In this document: piece after piece, positions 28,836 to 37,364 of the stretch
How the letters are laid out: each line of letters begins with the position of its first letter
Numbering within the stretch: the first letter of the stretch is position 1
Assembly: GCF_029168335.1 (NCBI RefSeq)
Contig: NZ_JARGYC010000018.1
Coordinates: forward strand, 1 to 64,000
Origin: Psychromarinibacter sediminicola
GTDB lineage: Bacteria; Pseudomonadota; Alphaproteobacteria; Rhodobacterales; Rhodobacteraceae
Direction of reading: 5' to 3'
DNA: 64,000 nt
The notes under the pieces: generated by a model
Told to the model about the DNA's origin: nothing
Databases searched by the model: none
Seen by the model: only the letters and a program-made list of their open reading frames with translations
Translations under genes and position numbers: made by a program

Positions 28836-29561
28836 TCAGCCCTGCCGCGCCTGCAGGTCGGCGAAGCGCTGCCGCGCCGCCGGCAACGGGCGGTCGCCAA
28901 GGGACGGGGCCAGGTTGGTTTCCAGGAAATACCCGGTGACGCGCAGCGCCTCGGCGATCTCGGCCGCGGGCGCCGGGCGCAGCACGCGCAGGCAGCCGGG
29001 CAGCGGCAGCAGCCGGTCCTTCCAGTCCCCCGCGCCTTCGGCGGTCACCGCCCGGCCCGAGCGGGGCGAGACATAGGCCAGCCCCTCGGTCGCGCCGGTC
29101 ACCGCGCAGGCCGACAGGTCGAGCCCGAAGCCCATCTCGTCCAGCAGCGCCAGCTCCCAGTGCAGATAGGCGAGTTGCCAGAGTTCGGACGTGCCCAGCA
29201 TGTCGAGCAGCGCCACACTGCGGTGGTAGAGCGGCGGGTGCGGCTCGCGTTCGGGCAGCGAGAAGGACAGCAAAGCCGTGACGGCGTTCAGCGCGGACAG
29301 CGCCAGGCGGTCGCCCATGACGGCGGCGGCGCGGCTTTTCACCGGCTCGACCGTGAAGCTGCCCAGGTGGTCCTCCAGCCGCGCGCGCCAGTGAAGGTCG
29401 AGCTGGGCGCCGGGCTGCAGGATGGGCGCGATCCGGCGGCCGGCGCCGCCGCGCACGACGCCCATGTGGCGGCCGTGGTCGGGCGTGAACGCCTCGATGA
29501 TCGCGCTGGTCTCGCCGTGGCGGCGGGACGACAGCAATATCCCCTGATCGCGCCAGTCCAT
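28836..29561 (-). CDS. recO: DNA repair protein RecO
   Basis: A 241-residue RecFOR mediator that loads RecA on SSB-coated gaps. The N-terminal OB fold starts [19 protein letters not shown], typical for RecO, followed by [15 protein letters not shown] and a helical C-terminal domain. The start at 29561 is chosen because the conserved opening begins there; the open frame extends much further upstream without support. In many relatives recO is in the acpS-rnc-era operon; here the DUF1491 and Pr6Pr genes intervene. Confidence 0.92.
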   Translation of the reverse strand: MDWRDQGILLSSRRHGETSAIIEAFTPDHGRHMGVVRGGAGRRIAPILQPGAQLDLHWRARLEDHLGSFTVEPVKSRAAAVMGDRLALSALNAVTALLSFSLPEREPHPPLYHRSVALLDMLGTSELWQLAYLHWELALLDEMGFGLDLSACAVTGATEGLAYVSPRSGRAVTAEGAGDWKDRLLPLPGCLRVLRPAPAAEIAEALRVTGYFLETNLAPSLGDRPLPAARQRFADLQARQG

Positions 29562-29732
29562 GGCGCCACTATCCGGCTTTGCGACACGGCGGCAAGGGGG
29601 CGCCCCCTGGGCTGCAATCGCCCGGCACGGCGGCCCGTGGCAGCGCGGGCATGTGGCGGAAACGGGACACGCCGGGCCAGGAAATCTCGGCCCGGCCCTT
29701 GTCGCGGGCCGGGGGCGACGCATGATTCGACC

Positions 29733-30395
29733 ATGCTGCTTGCCCCGCCCGCCCGGTTCTGCGCCGCCGCGACCGCCGTTCTGGCGTTCCTCGCGCTTGC
29801 GATGAAATACGCCGTGGCCGTGTCGGAGACCGGCGGGACGCTGCCCGACATCGTCTGGAGCCTCGCCCGCTACTTCACGATCCTCACCAACGCGCTGGTG
29901 CTGGCGGTCTTCGGCTATATGGCGCTGACCGGGCGGCGCATCGGCGACCGGCTGGCGGCGGGGCTGGTGGTGTGGATCATGGCGGTGGGGCTGGTCTATC
30001 GCCTGCTGCTGGCCGAGCTGTGGGAGCCGCGCGGGCTGGAATACCTGGCCGACCTCGGGGTTCACACGGTGGTGCCGCTGGCGGTGCTGGGCTGGTGGCT
30101 GGCCTTCGCCGGGACGGCGCGGCTGTGGTGGCTGGACCCGGTGATCTGGCTGGCCTGGCCGCTGGCCTATCTCGCCTACGCGCTGGCCCGCGCCGGGGTG
30201 GACGGGATCTATCCCTATCCGTTCCTCGATCCCGGGCGGCTGTCCTCGACACAGCTGGTCTGGAACGTCGCCCGACTGATGGAGGGGTTCGCCGCGGCCG
30301 GCTACGTGCTTCTGGGCCTTGCCCGCCTGCGCCTGCGGCTGCTGTGGCGGGCGAAGCGCGCTCAGGCGTCGAGGCCGGGCTCGTCCAGCAGGTGA
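29733..30395 (+). CDS. Pr6Pr family membrane protein
   Basis: A 220-residue integral membrane protein with six hydrophobic helices. Conserved features are [14 protein letters not shown] near residue 45, [17 protein letters not shown], and YPYPFLD in the C-terminal half. These match the Pr6Pr (FAR-17a/AIG1-like) family, whose bacterial role is unknown. Its 3' end overlaps the convergent DUF1491 gene by 34 bases. Divergent from recO across a 171-bp gap with nothing else recognisable. Confidence 0.82.
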   Translation: MLLAPPARFCAAATAVLAFLALAMKYAVAVSETGGTLPDIVWSLARYFTILTNALVLAVFGYMALTGRRIGDRLAAGLVVWIMAVGLVYRLLLAELWEPRGLEYLADLGVHTVVPLAVLGWWLAFAGTARLWWLDPVIWLAWPLAYLAYALARAGVDGIYPYPFLDPGRLSSTQLVWNVARLMEGFAAAGYVLLGLARLRLRLLWRAKRAQASRPGSSSR

Positions 30396-30694
30396 CGGCC
30401 GGCGCGGTCCTCCACCTCGATCACCCACAGATCCGGGTCGAAGCCGCGCTGTTTCGCGACCGAGGCGTCGACCCCGGCCTCCGGGCCGTCGGCCAGCACG
30501 ACCCAGGTGCGGGCGCCGGTCATCAGGTCGACGGACCGCTGGAACAGCCGGGCCGTGCCGTCGAGCGGGTTCTGCTTGACCAGCACGGCGCCGGCCGTCG
30601 CGTCGCCCTTGGCCACGACGAAGGCCGGGATGTCCGCCAGCCGCAGGCGGGTCAGGTAGGCCTGCACCCAGAGCTCCGCGCTCAGCCGCGCCAT
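30362..30694 (-). CDS. DUF1491 family protein
   Basis: A 110-residue protein, [20 protein letters not shown], with [18 protein letters not shown] and a C-terminal [18 protein letters not shown]. This is the conserved pattern of DUF1491, a small alphaproteobacterial family of unknown role. It starts 51 bases downstream of the era stop on the same strand and is probably in the era transcript. Confidence 0.85.
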   Translation of the reverse strand: MARLSAELWVQAYLTRLRLADIPAFVVAKGDATAGAVLVKQNPLDGTARLFQRSVDLMTGARTWVVLADGPEAGVDASVAKQRGFDPDLWVIEVEDRAGRHLLDEPGLDA

Positions 30695-30745
30695 CGCGCC
30701 CCGCGCGTCGGCCGTTGCGGGATTTGTCCCTGCCGGTGGCGTGGC

Positions 30746-31654
30746 TCAGGCATTGCCATCGGAGAAGTCCAGCCCCATCGCGGAATACCGCTCCGCCTCG
30801 TCCAGCCAGTTCGGCCGCACCTTCACTTGCAGAAACAGGTGGACCGGCCGGTCCAGCATCGCCGTCAGCTCCTCGCGCGCCGCCTTGCCCACGGCTTTCA
30901 CCGTCTCGCCCCGCTTGCCCAGAACGATCCCCTTGTGGCCGTCGCGCGCCACATAGATCGTCTGGTGGATCGCGGCGGCGCCGTCCTTGCGCTCCTCCCA
31001 CGACTCGGTCTCGACCGTCAGCTGGTAGGGCAGCTCCTGGTGCAACCGCAGGGTCAGTTTCTCGCGCGTGATCTCGGCGGCGATCATCCGCATCGGCAGG
31101 TCGGCGATCTGGTCCTCGGGGTAGAGCCACGGCCCCTCGGACATCTTGCCCGCGAGCCAGGCGCGCAGGTCGTCCACCCCGCGGGCCTTCTCGGCCGAGA
31201 TCATGAAGGTCTCGTCGAAGGCGAACCGGTCGTTCATCTCCTTCGCCAGGCCCAGCAGCTTCGGCGCCTCGACCCGGTCGATCTTGTTGATCACCAGCGC
31301 CACGCTGCGATCGCCCGCGCGCTCCTCCAGCCCTTCCAGGATCGCCTCGACCCCCTCGGTCAGGCCGCGATGCGCCTCGATCATCAGGACCACCACGTCG
31401 GCATCGGCCGCCCCGGTCCAGGCGGCGGCGACCATCGCGCGGTCGAGCCGGCGGCGCGGGCGGAACAGGCCCGGCGTATCGACGAAGACGATCTGCGCCT
31501 CGCCCTCGATCGCCACGCCGCGGATGCGGGCGCGCGTCGTCTGCACCTTGTGGGTGACGATGGAAACCTTGCTGCCGACCATCGCGTTCAGCAGGGTGGA
31601 TTTGCCCGCGTTGGGCTCTCCGATCAGGGCGACGAATCCGGCGCGTTGGGTCAT
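30746..31654 (-). CDS. era: GTPase Era
   Basis: A 302-residue ribosome assembly GTPase that binds the 3' end of 16S rRNA. G1 GEPNAGKS, G3 DTPG, G4 NKID and G5 SAEKARG are present. The C-terminal KH domain has [20 protein letters not shown] and ends with [11 protein letters not shown]. The start at 31654 ([20 protein letters not shown]) is the normal one. In most relatives era directly follows or overlaps rnc; here 798 bp separate them, filled by structured repeats. Confidence 0.96.
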   Translation of the reverse strand: MTQRAGFVALIGEPNAGKSTLLNAMVGSKVSIVTHKVQTTRARIRGVAIEGEAQIVFVDTPGLFRPRRRLDRAMVAAAWTGAADADVVVLMIEAHRGLTEGVEAILEGLEERAGDRSVALVINKIDRVEAPKLLGLAKEMNDRFAFDETFMISAEKARGVDDLRAWLAGKMSEGPWLYPEDQIADLPMRMIAAEITREKLTLRLHQELPYQLTVETESWEERKDGAAAIHQTIYVARDGHKGIVLGKRGETVKAVGKAAREELTAMLDRPVHLFLQVKVRPNWLDEAERYSAMGLDFSDGNA

Positions 31655-31729
31655 GGAAGGTTCCGTGTCGGTCAAAGGCGTGCCTCTACATGATGGCGTG
31701 CGCCGGCGCCAGAGGCCAGTGAGGGGGGA

Positions 31730-31769
31730 CGCGGGACAAGGCCGAAGGCCGCCGCGCGAGCGGCGACGG
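31730..31769. repeat. Truncated fragment of the structured repeat
   Basis: About 40 bases (GCGGGACAAGGCCGAAGGCC and following) resemble the left end of the ~233-bp repeat and stop just before the hairpin core. It lies directly before full copy A in the same orientation. Confidence 0.55.
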
Positions 31770-31813
31770 GTGTGGAGTGGTGCATGTGCGATAACCCCTT
31801 TTGATCGATGGCC

Positions 31814-32044
31814 GCGCGGAACGAGGCGAAGCCGCCGCGCGAGCGCCGCCTCTCGGCGATTGCTCTGCAATCGCCTGTCGGCAGGGCATTGCATAGCAAT
31901 GCCCGAGAGACGCGCCCACACGCGGCGGCGCTGTGGTTGACGTTATCGCAGAGTTCCGAGGTCGCCCGCGTTTGGCAGCCATAAAGCGCACCGCTCACCG
32001 GCCCGTGCGCCACCGCGCGCGTCGGCCCTTGTGCGGCTCCTCAC
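31814..32044. repeat. Structured repeat, copy A (rnc-era spacer)
   Basis: A 231-bp element in the rnc-era gap. It can fold into a branched structure. The outer stem GCGCCGCC/GGCGGCGC (31843-31850 with 31924-31931) and the inner stem CTCTC/GAGAG enclose two hairpins: GGCGATTGC-TCT-GCAATCGCC (31855-31875) and GGGCATTGC-ATA-GCAATGCCC (31884-31904). Copies B and C are mostly identical. The 18 bases before it (cgataacccc region) are also shared with copy B. No convincing coding function on either strand. Confidence 0.85.
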
Positions 32045-32203
32045 ATCGCTCGAACGCGCTGAACGGAACCCAGCGCCTCCGGGGCTCCGCCCGTTCGCAC
32101 CGACCAACGTCCACTGCATATTCTCTTCATCGCCGCGAACCCTCGCGCGCGCCGGTGCGAGACGTATGGGGCATGCACGATAACCCCCTTTGAACGATGT
32201 CCA

Positions 32204-32436
32204 GCGCGGAACAAGGCCGGAGGCCGCCGCGCAAGCGCCGCCTCTCGGCGATTGCTCTGCAATCGCCTGTCGGCAGGGCATTGCATAGCAATGCCCGAGA
32301 GACGCGCACCCACGCGGCGGCGCTGTGGTCGACGTTTTCGCAGAGCTCTGAGGTCGCCCGGACCTGGCAGCCATAAAGTGCAAAGCTCACCGGCCGGTGC
32401 GCCACCGCGCGCGTCGGCCCTCGCGCGGCTCCTCAC
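32204..32436. repeat. Structured repeat, copy B (rnc-era spacer)
   Basis: A 233-bp element in the same orientation as copy A, ending 16 bases before the rnc stop. Hairpins are at 32247-32267 and 32276-32296, identical to copy A. The right end carries CCGCGCG/CGCGCGG arms. Together with copy A and the spacer it fills the 798-bp gap between rnc and era. I see no other feature there. Confidence 0.85.
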
Positions 32437-32452
32437 CCGGCCCGTGCCGCGC

Positions 32453-33136
32453 CTACACCCCCTGCACCCGCTTCAACAGCGCCTGCGCCGCCGCCTGCTC
32501 CGCCCGCCGCTTCGACGGCGCCTCGGCGCGGCCGGTCTCGCCGCTTTCCAGCCGGACCTCGATGGTGAAGACCGGCGCATGGTCCGGCCCGCTGCGGGCG
32601 ACCTCGTCATAGCTCGGCGGCTTCTGCCCCTGCGCCTGCGCCCATTCCTGAAGCGAGGTCTTCGGGTCGCGCGCATCCTCCTCGACGGTGCTCACCCGGT
32701 CGCCCCAGGCCGCCAGGATCACGCCGCGCGCCGCCTCGAACCCGGCATCCAGATAGACCGCCGCGATCACCGCCTCCATCGCGTCGCCCAGAAGCGCCTG
32801 CTTGCGCCGCCCGCCCGACATCATCTCGGACCGGCCCAGCCGCAGCACCTCGCCCAGCCGCAGCTGCCCGGCCACCTCTGCGCAGGTCTCCTTGCGCACC
32901 AGCGCGTTGAAGCGCGGGGCCAGCTGGCCCTCGGTCGCCTCCGGATCGGCGGCGAGCAGCGCCTCGGCCATCACCAGCCCCAGCACCCGGTCGCCCAGGA
33001 ACTCCAGCCGCTGGTTGTCGGGCCGCGTCGGCGTCGACATCGAGGCATGGGTCAGCGCGCGCTGCAACAGCCCCGGGTCCGCGAACCGATGCCCCAGCCG
33101 CTTCGCAAAGGCCGCCTGTTCCGCCGACAGCTTCAC
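32453..33136 (-). CDS. rnc: Ribonuclease III
   Basis: A 227-residue double-strand RNA endonuclease for rRNA and mRNA processing. The signature [12 protein letters not shown] is near residue 41, the second metal-binding block is [14 protein letters not shown], and a C-terminal dsRNA-binding domain ends [13 protein letters not shown]. The GTG start overlaps the stop of the upstream signal peptidase gene (GTGA), giving coupled translation. Its natural substrates might include the hairpin repeats immediately downstream; that is inference. Confidence 0.96.
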   Translation of the reverse strand: MKLSAEQAAFAKRLGHRFADPGLLQRALTHASMSTPTRPDNQRLEFLGDRVLGLVMAEALLAADPEATEGQLAPRFNALVRKETCAEVAGQLRLGEVLRLGRSEMMSGGRRKQALLGDAMEAVIAAVYLDAGFEAARGVILAAWGDRVSTVEEDARDPKTSLQEWAQAQGQKPPSYDEVARSGPDHAPVFTIEVRLESGETGRAEAPSKRRAEQAAAQALLKRVQGV

Positions 33137-33795
33137 CGCACGGCCCTCAGGAACCGTCCGTCGCGCCAGCTCCCGGGCGCCAAGAGGCTCGCCCCGGACG
33201 AGGAGAACACGACCCAGCGCACCCGGCCGCGGATCGCCTCGACCGGCACGAAGCCGACCCCGCCGCGATCCGACGCGAAGCGGCTGTCGACCGAGTTGTC
33301 GCGGTTGTCGCCGATCACGAAGACATGTCCCTCCGGCACCGTAAAGACGGCCGTGTCATCGGCCGGGCCGTCGCGGATGTCCAGCACGTTGTAGCGGCGC
33401 CCGTTGGCCAGCACCTCCTCCGCCTGCCGCTTGTGGCAGGGCGCGCCCGCCGCCACCGGCGCATCGCAGCGCGGCCGCAGCCCCGCCGGCCCCTGCGGCG
33501 CATAGGGCTCGACGAAATCCGCCACCGGCGTCGCCGCCACGGCGACCTCGTTGACGAAAAGCGTCCCGCCTCGCATCTGCACCCGGTCCCCGCCGACGGC
33601 GATCACCCGCTTGACATAGGCCGTCCCCTGCACCGGATGGGTGAACACCACGACATCCCCGGGCGTCGCGCGCGTCGCGGGCAGGACCGCGACATAGTCG
33701 CCGGGCAGAAGCGTCGGTTTCATCGAGCCGGCGGGGATCCAGTAGGTGTCCCAGACGGCCAGCGACCAGAGGACGAAGGTCAGGTAGTGCAGCAT
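33133..33795 (-). CDS. lepB: Signal peptidase I, second paralogue
   Basis: A 220-residue type I signal peptidase that cuts signal peptides at the periplasmic face. One N-terminal membrane segment; catalytic Ser in [11 protein letters not shown], Lys in [11 protein letters not shown], and the closing box [11 protein letters not shown]. It is shorter than the upstream paralogue and has an insert with two cysteines ([15 protein letters not shown]). Coupled to rnc by overlap. A 221-bp gap without recognisable features separates it from the first lepB. Confidence 0.92.
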   Translation of the reverse strand: MLHYLTFVLWSLAVWDTYWIPAGSMKPTLLPGDYVAVLPATRATPGDVVVFTHPVQGTAYVKRVIAVGGDRVQMRGGTLFVNEVAVAATPVADFVEPYAPQGPAGLRPRCDAPVAAGAPCHKRQAEEVLANGRRYNVLDIRDGPADDTAVFTVPEGHVFVIGDNRDNSVDSRFASDRGGVGFVPVEAIRGRVRWVVFSSSGASLLAPGSWRDGRFLRAVR

Positions 33796-34016
33796 GGATC
33801 GGTCTCACGCGCAGCGGCCGGGCGGCTCGGTCGACGCCGGGGAAGACCTGCCGGGCCGCCAGGCCTCCACCGCGCGTCGCCCGCCCGTCGAAAGAGAACA
33901 GGACGCGGCGCGCCCGCGCAACCACATTCGCGACCGGCGGCCGGCCGGTGCCGCAGCGAAAGACCAGCGACCTCGGACAGGTCCGCCCGCCCCGGTCCAA
34001 CCGGCAAGAAGCCTGC

Positions 34017-34802
34017 CTACTCAATCGCCTCGAAGAACCGGTCGCTCCGCCAGGTCCAGAAGAACAGCATCGACCGGCCCGCCGAGGAGAACATCACCCG
34101 ATCCGCGCGGCCGATCAGGTTCTCGAACGGAACCATCCCGACGCCGCCGGCGCCCTGCGCCACGCGGCTGTCGGTCGAATTGTCCCGGTTATCGCCCATG
34201 AAGAAGAAATGCCCCTCGGGCACGGTGAAGACCGGCGTGTCGTCGAGCCGCGTGTCGCCGATGTTCAGCACCGAATGCGCGATCCCGTTCGGCAGCGTCT
34301 CGACCGCCTTTTCCTTGATGCAGTCGGCCCCCAGCCCCGGGCTGGGATTGGAGCATTGCGGCAGGCTTCCGGCCGGGCCCTGAGCCTCGAACGTCTCCAC
34401 GAAGACGCCGTCGGGCTCCTGCGGCACCTCTTGGCCGTTGAGATACAGGATCCCGTCCTGCACCTGCACCTTGTCGCCCGGCAGGCCGATCACCCGCTTG
34501 ATGAAATCCGACCCCGTCGTGGGATGCCGGAACACCACGACATCGCCCAGCTCCGGCTCGTCGCCCAGGATGCGGCCGGTGAACGGGCACATGGCGAACG
34601 GGCAGGAATATTGCGAATAGCCGTAGGCCATCTTGTTGACGAACAGGAAGTCCCCGATCAGCAGCGTGTCCTTCATCGACCCCGACGGGATCCAGAAGGG
34701 CTGAAAAAAGAGCGTGCGGAACACGCCCGCGATCAGAAGCGCGTAGACGATCGTCTTGACCGTCTCCACGATCCCGCTGCCGATGCCGGTCTTCTCAGCC
34801 AT
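34017..34802 (-). CDS. lepB: Signal peptidase I, first paralogue
   Basis: A 261-residue signal peptidase I of normal alphaproteobacterial layout. The membrane anchor is ETVKTIVYALLIAGVFRTLF, the catalytic Ser is in WIPSGSMKDTLLIGD, the Lys is in DFIKRVIGLPGDKVQV, and box E is GDNRDNSTDSR. It lies 56 bases after acpS. The next gene downstream is a second, diverged signal peptidase, so the pair arose by duplication or acquisition. Confidence 0.95.
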   Translation of the reverse strand: MAEKTGIGSGIVETVKTIVYALLIAGVFRTLFFQPFWIPSGSMKDTLLIGDFLFVNKMAYGYSQYSCPFAMCPFTGRILGDEPELGDVVVFRHPTTGSDFIKRVIGLPGDKVQVQDGILYLNGQEVPQEPDGVFVETFEAQGPAGSLPQCSNPSPGLGADCIKEKAVETLPNGIAHSVLNIGDTRLDDTPVFTVPEGHFFFMGDNRDNSTDSRVAQGAGGVGMVPFENLIGRADRVMFSSAGRSMLFFWTWRSDRFFEAIE

Positions 34803-34858
34803 GGTAATGCCCTGCCTCTTTTCTGTCGCGGTGGTGATGGGCGCGCCGGCCCGGGCTG

Positions 34859-35260
34859 TCAAGTCAGCGGACGCGCCTCGATCACCACGAAGGCTTGAGC
34901 CCAGGGATGATCGTCGGTCAGGGTGACATGCACGATCGCCTCGTGCCCCGCCGGCGTCATCCCGGCCAGGCGGTCGGCCGCCCAGCCGGTCAGCGCCATC
35001 ACCGGCTGCCCGGTCTCCAGGTTCGACACGGCCATGTCCTTCCACGCGATCCCCATGCGCAGGCCGGTGCCCAGCGCCTTGGAACAGGCCTCCTTCGCCG
35101 CCCAGCGCTTGGCATAGGTGCCGGGGGTGTCTCGCCGCCGCTCGGCCTTGGCCTGCTCCACCTCGGTGAAGACGCGGTTGCGGAACCGGTCGCCGAACCG
35201 CTCCAGCGTGCGCTCGATCCGCTCGATATTGGCGAGATCCGTGCCGATCCCCAGGATCAT
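34859..35260 (-). CDS. acpS: Holo-[acyl-carrier-protein] synthase
   Basis: A 133-residue enzyme that transfers 4'-phosphopantetheine from CoA to ACP. It starts [20 protein letters not shown], with the metal-binding Asp in GTD and the family helix [15 protein letters not shown] (KExxxKA). Its ATG overlaps the stop of the upstream exported protein gene (ATGA). In relatives pdxJ usually precedes acpS; here an unrelated exported protein takes that place. Confidence 0.95.
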   Translation of the reverse strand: MILGIGTDLANIERIERTLERFGDRFRNRVFTEVEQAKAERRRDTPGTYAKRWAAKEACSKALGTGLRMGIAWKDMAVSNLETGQPVMALTGWAADRLAGMTPAGHEAIVHVTLTDDHPWAQAFVVIEARPLT

Positions 35261-35715
35261 GGCACCTCGAACCGCGGGGTGATCGCGCCCGTCGCCTGGT
35301 TGATCGTCACCGCCAGGATCGCCGGGTCGTAGCCGCCGGTCGCCGGGGCATAGCGCTGCGCCGGAAACCGCAGGGTCAGCCCGGTCGCCGGGTCATAGCT
35401 CGCCCCGACATTGCCGAAATCCAGCCCGGCGAGCCCCATGCTGCCCCCGTCGGCCGCGACCAGCCCGCAGGTGCGGCTGCCCAGCTCGCCATAGGGCGGC
35501 GTCAGCACGAGCAGATAGAACGCCCCCGCCGCCGGCTCGATGGTGTCCAGAAGCGCGACGCGGACATCGCCGTTGGCGAAGGTACGGGTATGGGCCGACC
35601 ACGGCTCGGCGATGTTGCGGGCCGAGGCCTGCCAGCCGTCGCAGGGAATGACGGTCTGCGCGGCGGCGGGCAGGCCGCAAAGCGCGACGGCGGCGGCAAG
35701 AACGAACTTCAGCAT
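35257..35715 (-). CDS. Exported protein of unknown function
   Basis: A 152-residue protein with a signal peptide ([20 protein letters not shown]). The mature part has two cysteines ([15 protein letters not shown]) likely to form a disulfide, and a beta-rich repeat-like C-terminus ([20 protein letters not shown]). I do not recognise the family. It is coupled by ATGA overlap to acpS and so heads the acpS-lepB-lepB2-rnc cluster. Confidence 0.72.
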   Translation of the reverse strand: MLKFVLAAAVALCGLPAAAQTVIPCDGWQASARNIAEPWSAHTRTFANGDVRVALLDTIEPAAGAFYLLVLTPPYGELGSRTCGLVAADGGSMGLAGLDFGNVGASYDPATGLTLRFPAQRYAPATGGYDPAILAVTINQATGAITPRFEVP

Positions 35716-35980
35716 GGCAATTCCTTCCGGTTGCGATGGACCAGCTTTTGCACGGAGCGGCCGCGCTTGGCAAACCCGGGCCGTTCCGCCGTGAGAAGGG
35801 CCCGGCGCCCCGCGAGGGGCGGCAGGGGCCGGCGAACGGGGGGCGGCCACGCGGAAAAGGGCTGGCCGATCCGGCCGCGATCCGGTTTCCTGAGCCGGCG
35901 CCCGGAAGGAGACCGCAATGACCGCCTCGACCCTCGGTGTATTCCGCGTCGCCTTGGCCCGGTGCTCGCCCCCCTGCCCT

Positions 35981-36216
35981 GCGCGGAACAAGGCCGACAG
36001 GCCGCCGCGCAAGCGCCGCCTCTCGGCGATTGCGCAGCAATCGCCTGTCGGCAGGGCATTTCGGAACGAAATGCCCGAGAGACCCGCCCCAGAGCGGCGG
36101 CGCTGTGGTCGACGTTATCGCAGAGCTCCGAGGTCGCCCGCGTCTGGCAGCCATAAAGCGCAAAGCACAACCACCGGAGCGCCACCGCGCGCGTCGGCCC
36201 TCGCGCGGCTCCGCAC
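35981..36216. repeat. Structured repeat, copy C
   Basis: A 236-bp element in the same orientation as copies A and B, lying in the 537-bp divergent gap 35716-36252. The first hairpin is GGCGATTGC-GCA-GCAATCGCC (36025-36045). The second reads GGGCATTTCG-GAA-CGAAATGCCC (36054-36076), so both arms changed together relative to A and B. It ends 36 bases before the phosphotransferase gene. The remaining ~265 bases of the gap (35716-35980) hold only a short ORF start with a good RBS (35918). Confidence 0.85.
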
Positions 36217-36252
36217 GTCGTTCCAACCGCCATCGCAACCCGGCTCCACCGA

Positions 36253-37251
36253 ATGACCCCCGGCCGCATCCCCGCCACCGAGATCGACCCGCGCCTCCGC
36301 TGGGCCGCCGCCGCCCTGCGCGCCCGCGGCCTGTCGGTCGACGGCCCGATGCAGCCGATCCACAAGGCCTGGTCCGTCATCGTCCCGATCCGCACCGGCG
36401 AGGGCGCCGTCTTCCTGAAATACGTCCGCGGCGCCTTCCGCCACGAACCGGGCCTGACCCGGGCGCTGCACGCGCTCGCGCCGGATTACGTGCCCGAGGT
36501 GCTGGCCGAGAACGCCGATCTCGGCTGCTGGGTCGTGCGCGACGCGGGCAACGATATCGACCTGCGCGCCGCCCTGCGGGACGGCCTGCTGCGCGACCTG
36601 CTCTCCCGCCATTCGGCGCTACAACGACAGACGGAAAGCGCGCCGGAGCGCTGGCTGGCGCGCGGCGCCAAGAACCTGCGCATCGCACGCTGGCCCGGCT
36701 ATCTCGAAGACATCCGCGCCGCCCGCGCCGCGCTGGACGCCGACAAGGTGACGCAGGAGGTGGTGAACGGGCTGGCCCGGGCCGGCCCCGCGCTGGAACG
36801 CCTCTGCGCGCAGCTGGAGACGCTCGCCCCGCCGGAAACGCTCGCTCACATGGACCTGCGGCGGATCAACGTCCTTGAGCGGCGCGGCCGCGTGGCGGTG
36901 ATCGATTGGGGCGATGCCGGGCTCGGCCCCGCCTTCCTGGACCCGGTGCCGCTCTTCAGCGAGATCGCCACGCTGAACCTGCCCCAGGCGGAAAGCCGGG
37001 CGCTGGTCGACGCCGCCGTCGCGCCCTGGACCGACCGCGCGGCCGCACCGGCGCTCCACGCGGCCCGCCGCCTGTGCCGCGTGGCCTATCCGCTGCTCTA
37101 CGCCCACGGCCTGATCCACGCCCGCCCCACGGCCGACCCGACCCTGCCCCCGACCTATCACGGCCTGCTGCAGTTCTACCTGGCCACCTTCCTGACGCGG
37201 CTCTCCGACAGCGCGGACGAGCGCGGACAGGCCGTGGACAGTTACCGCTAA
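36253..37251 (+). CDS. Aminoglycoside-phosphotransferase-like kinase
   Basis: A 332-residue protein with the APH/choline-kinase fold. The catalytic loop reads HMDLRRINVL (family HxDLxxxN) near residue 200, and the metal-binding block is VIDWGDAGLGPAFLD. The N-lobe lysine is probably in VFLKYVRG. The substrate is unknown; resistance should not be assumed. It starts only 36 bases after repeat copy C, which therefore occupies its promoter region. Confidence 0.8.
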   Translation: MTPGRIPATEIDPRLRWAAAALRARGLSVDGPMQPIHKAWSVIVPIRTGEGAVFLKYVRGAFRHEPGLTRALHALAPDYVPEVLAENADLGCWVVRDAGNDIDLRAALRDGLLRDLLSRHSALQRQTESAPERWLARGAKNLRIARWPGYLEDIRAARAALDADKVTQEVVNGLARAGPALERLCAQLETLAPPETLAHMDLRRINVLERRGRVAVIDWGDAGLGPAFLDPVPLFSEIATLNLPQAESRALVDAAVAPWTDRAAAPALHAARRLCRVAYPLLYAHGLIHARPTADPTLPPTYHGLLQFYLATFLTRLSDSADERGQAVDSYR

Positions 37252-37274
37252 CTATAACGATTTCAGGAACTTGA

Positions 37275-37299
37275 GGGGGCGTCCAACCTCGGACACCCC
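37275..37299. repeat. Inverted copy of the GTCCAAGGTTGGAC repeat
   Basis: Read on the reverse strand this is GGGGTGTCCGAGGTTGGACG, 19 of 20 equal to 10280-10299 downstream of etfBA. Like that copy it is in a gap after a gene end and beside a terminator. Confidence 0.65.
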
Positions 37300-37309
37300 T
37301 GTGAAAAGA

Positions 37310-37341
37310 AAATCGACCGGCGCCCCCGTGCCGGCCGATTT
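37310..37341 (-). terminator. Terminator of the Hint-domain gene
   Basis: Arms AAATCG-A-CCGGC and GCCGG-C-CGATTT pair over 11 of 12 positions. On the reverse strand it ends in TTTTCTTTT. It lies between convergent genes and can act on both. Confidence 0.75.
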
Positions 37342-37364
37342 CCCCCTTCGATGATGCGGACCCC

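Noticed and set aside
29562-31130. Long upstream extension of the recO frame
   Set aside because: Runs antisense to the Pr6Pr gene and out of frame with DUF1491 and era; RecO homology begins exactly at 29561.
31672-32405. Hypothetical proteins such as MAHRPVSFALYGCQVRATSE encoded on the minus strand of the repeats
   Set aside because: All three repeat copies give similar peptides in several frames, but frames shift between copies through indels and there is no RBS. The conservation is explained by nucleotide structure, not protein.
33796-34016. Possible small gene between the two signal peptidase genes
   Set aside because: No frame combines a start, an RBS and a plausible product; the open frame there is an N-terminal shadow of another reading frame.
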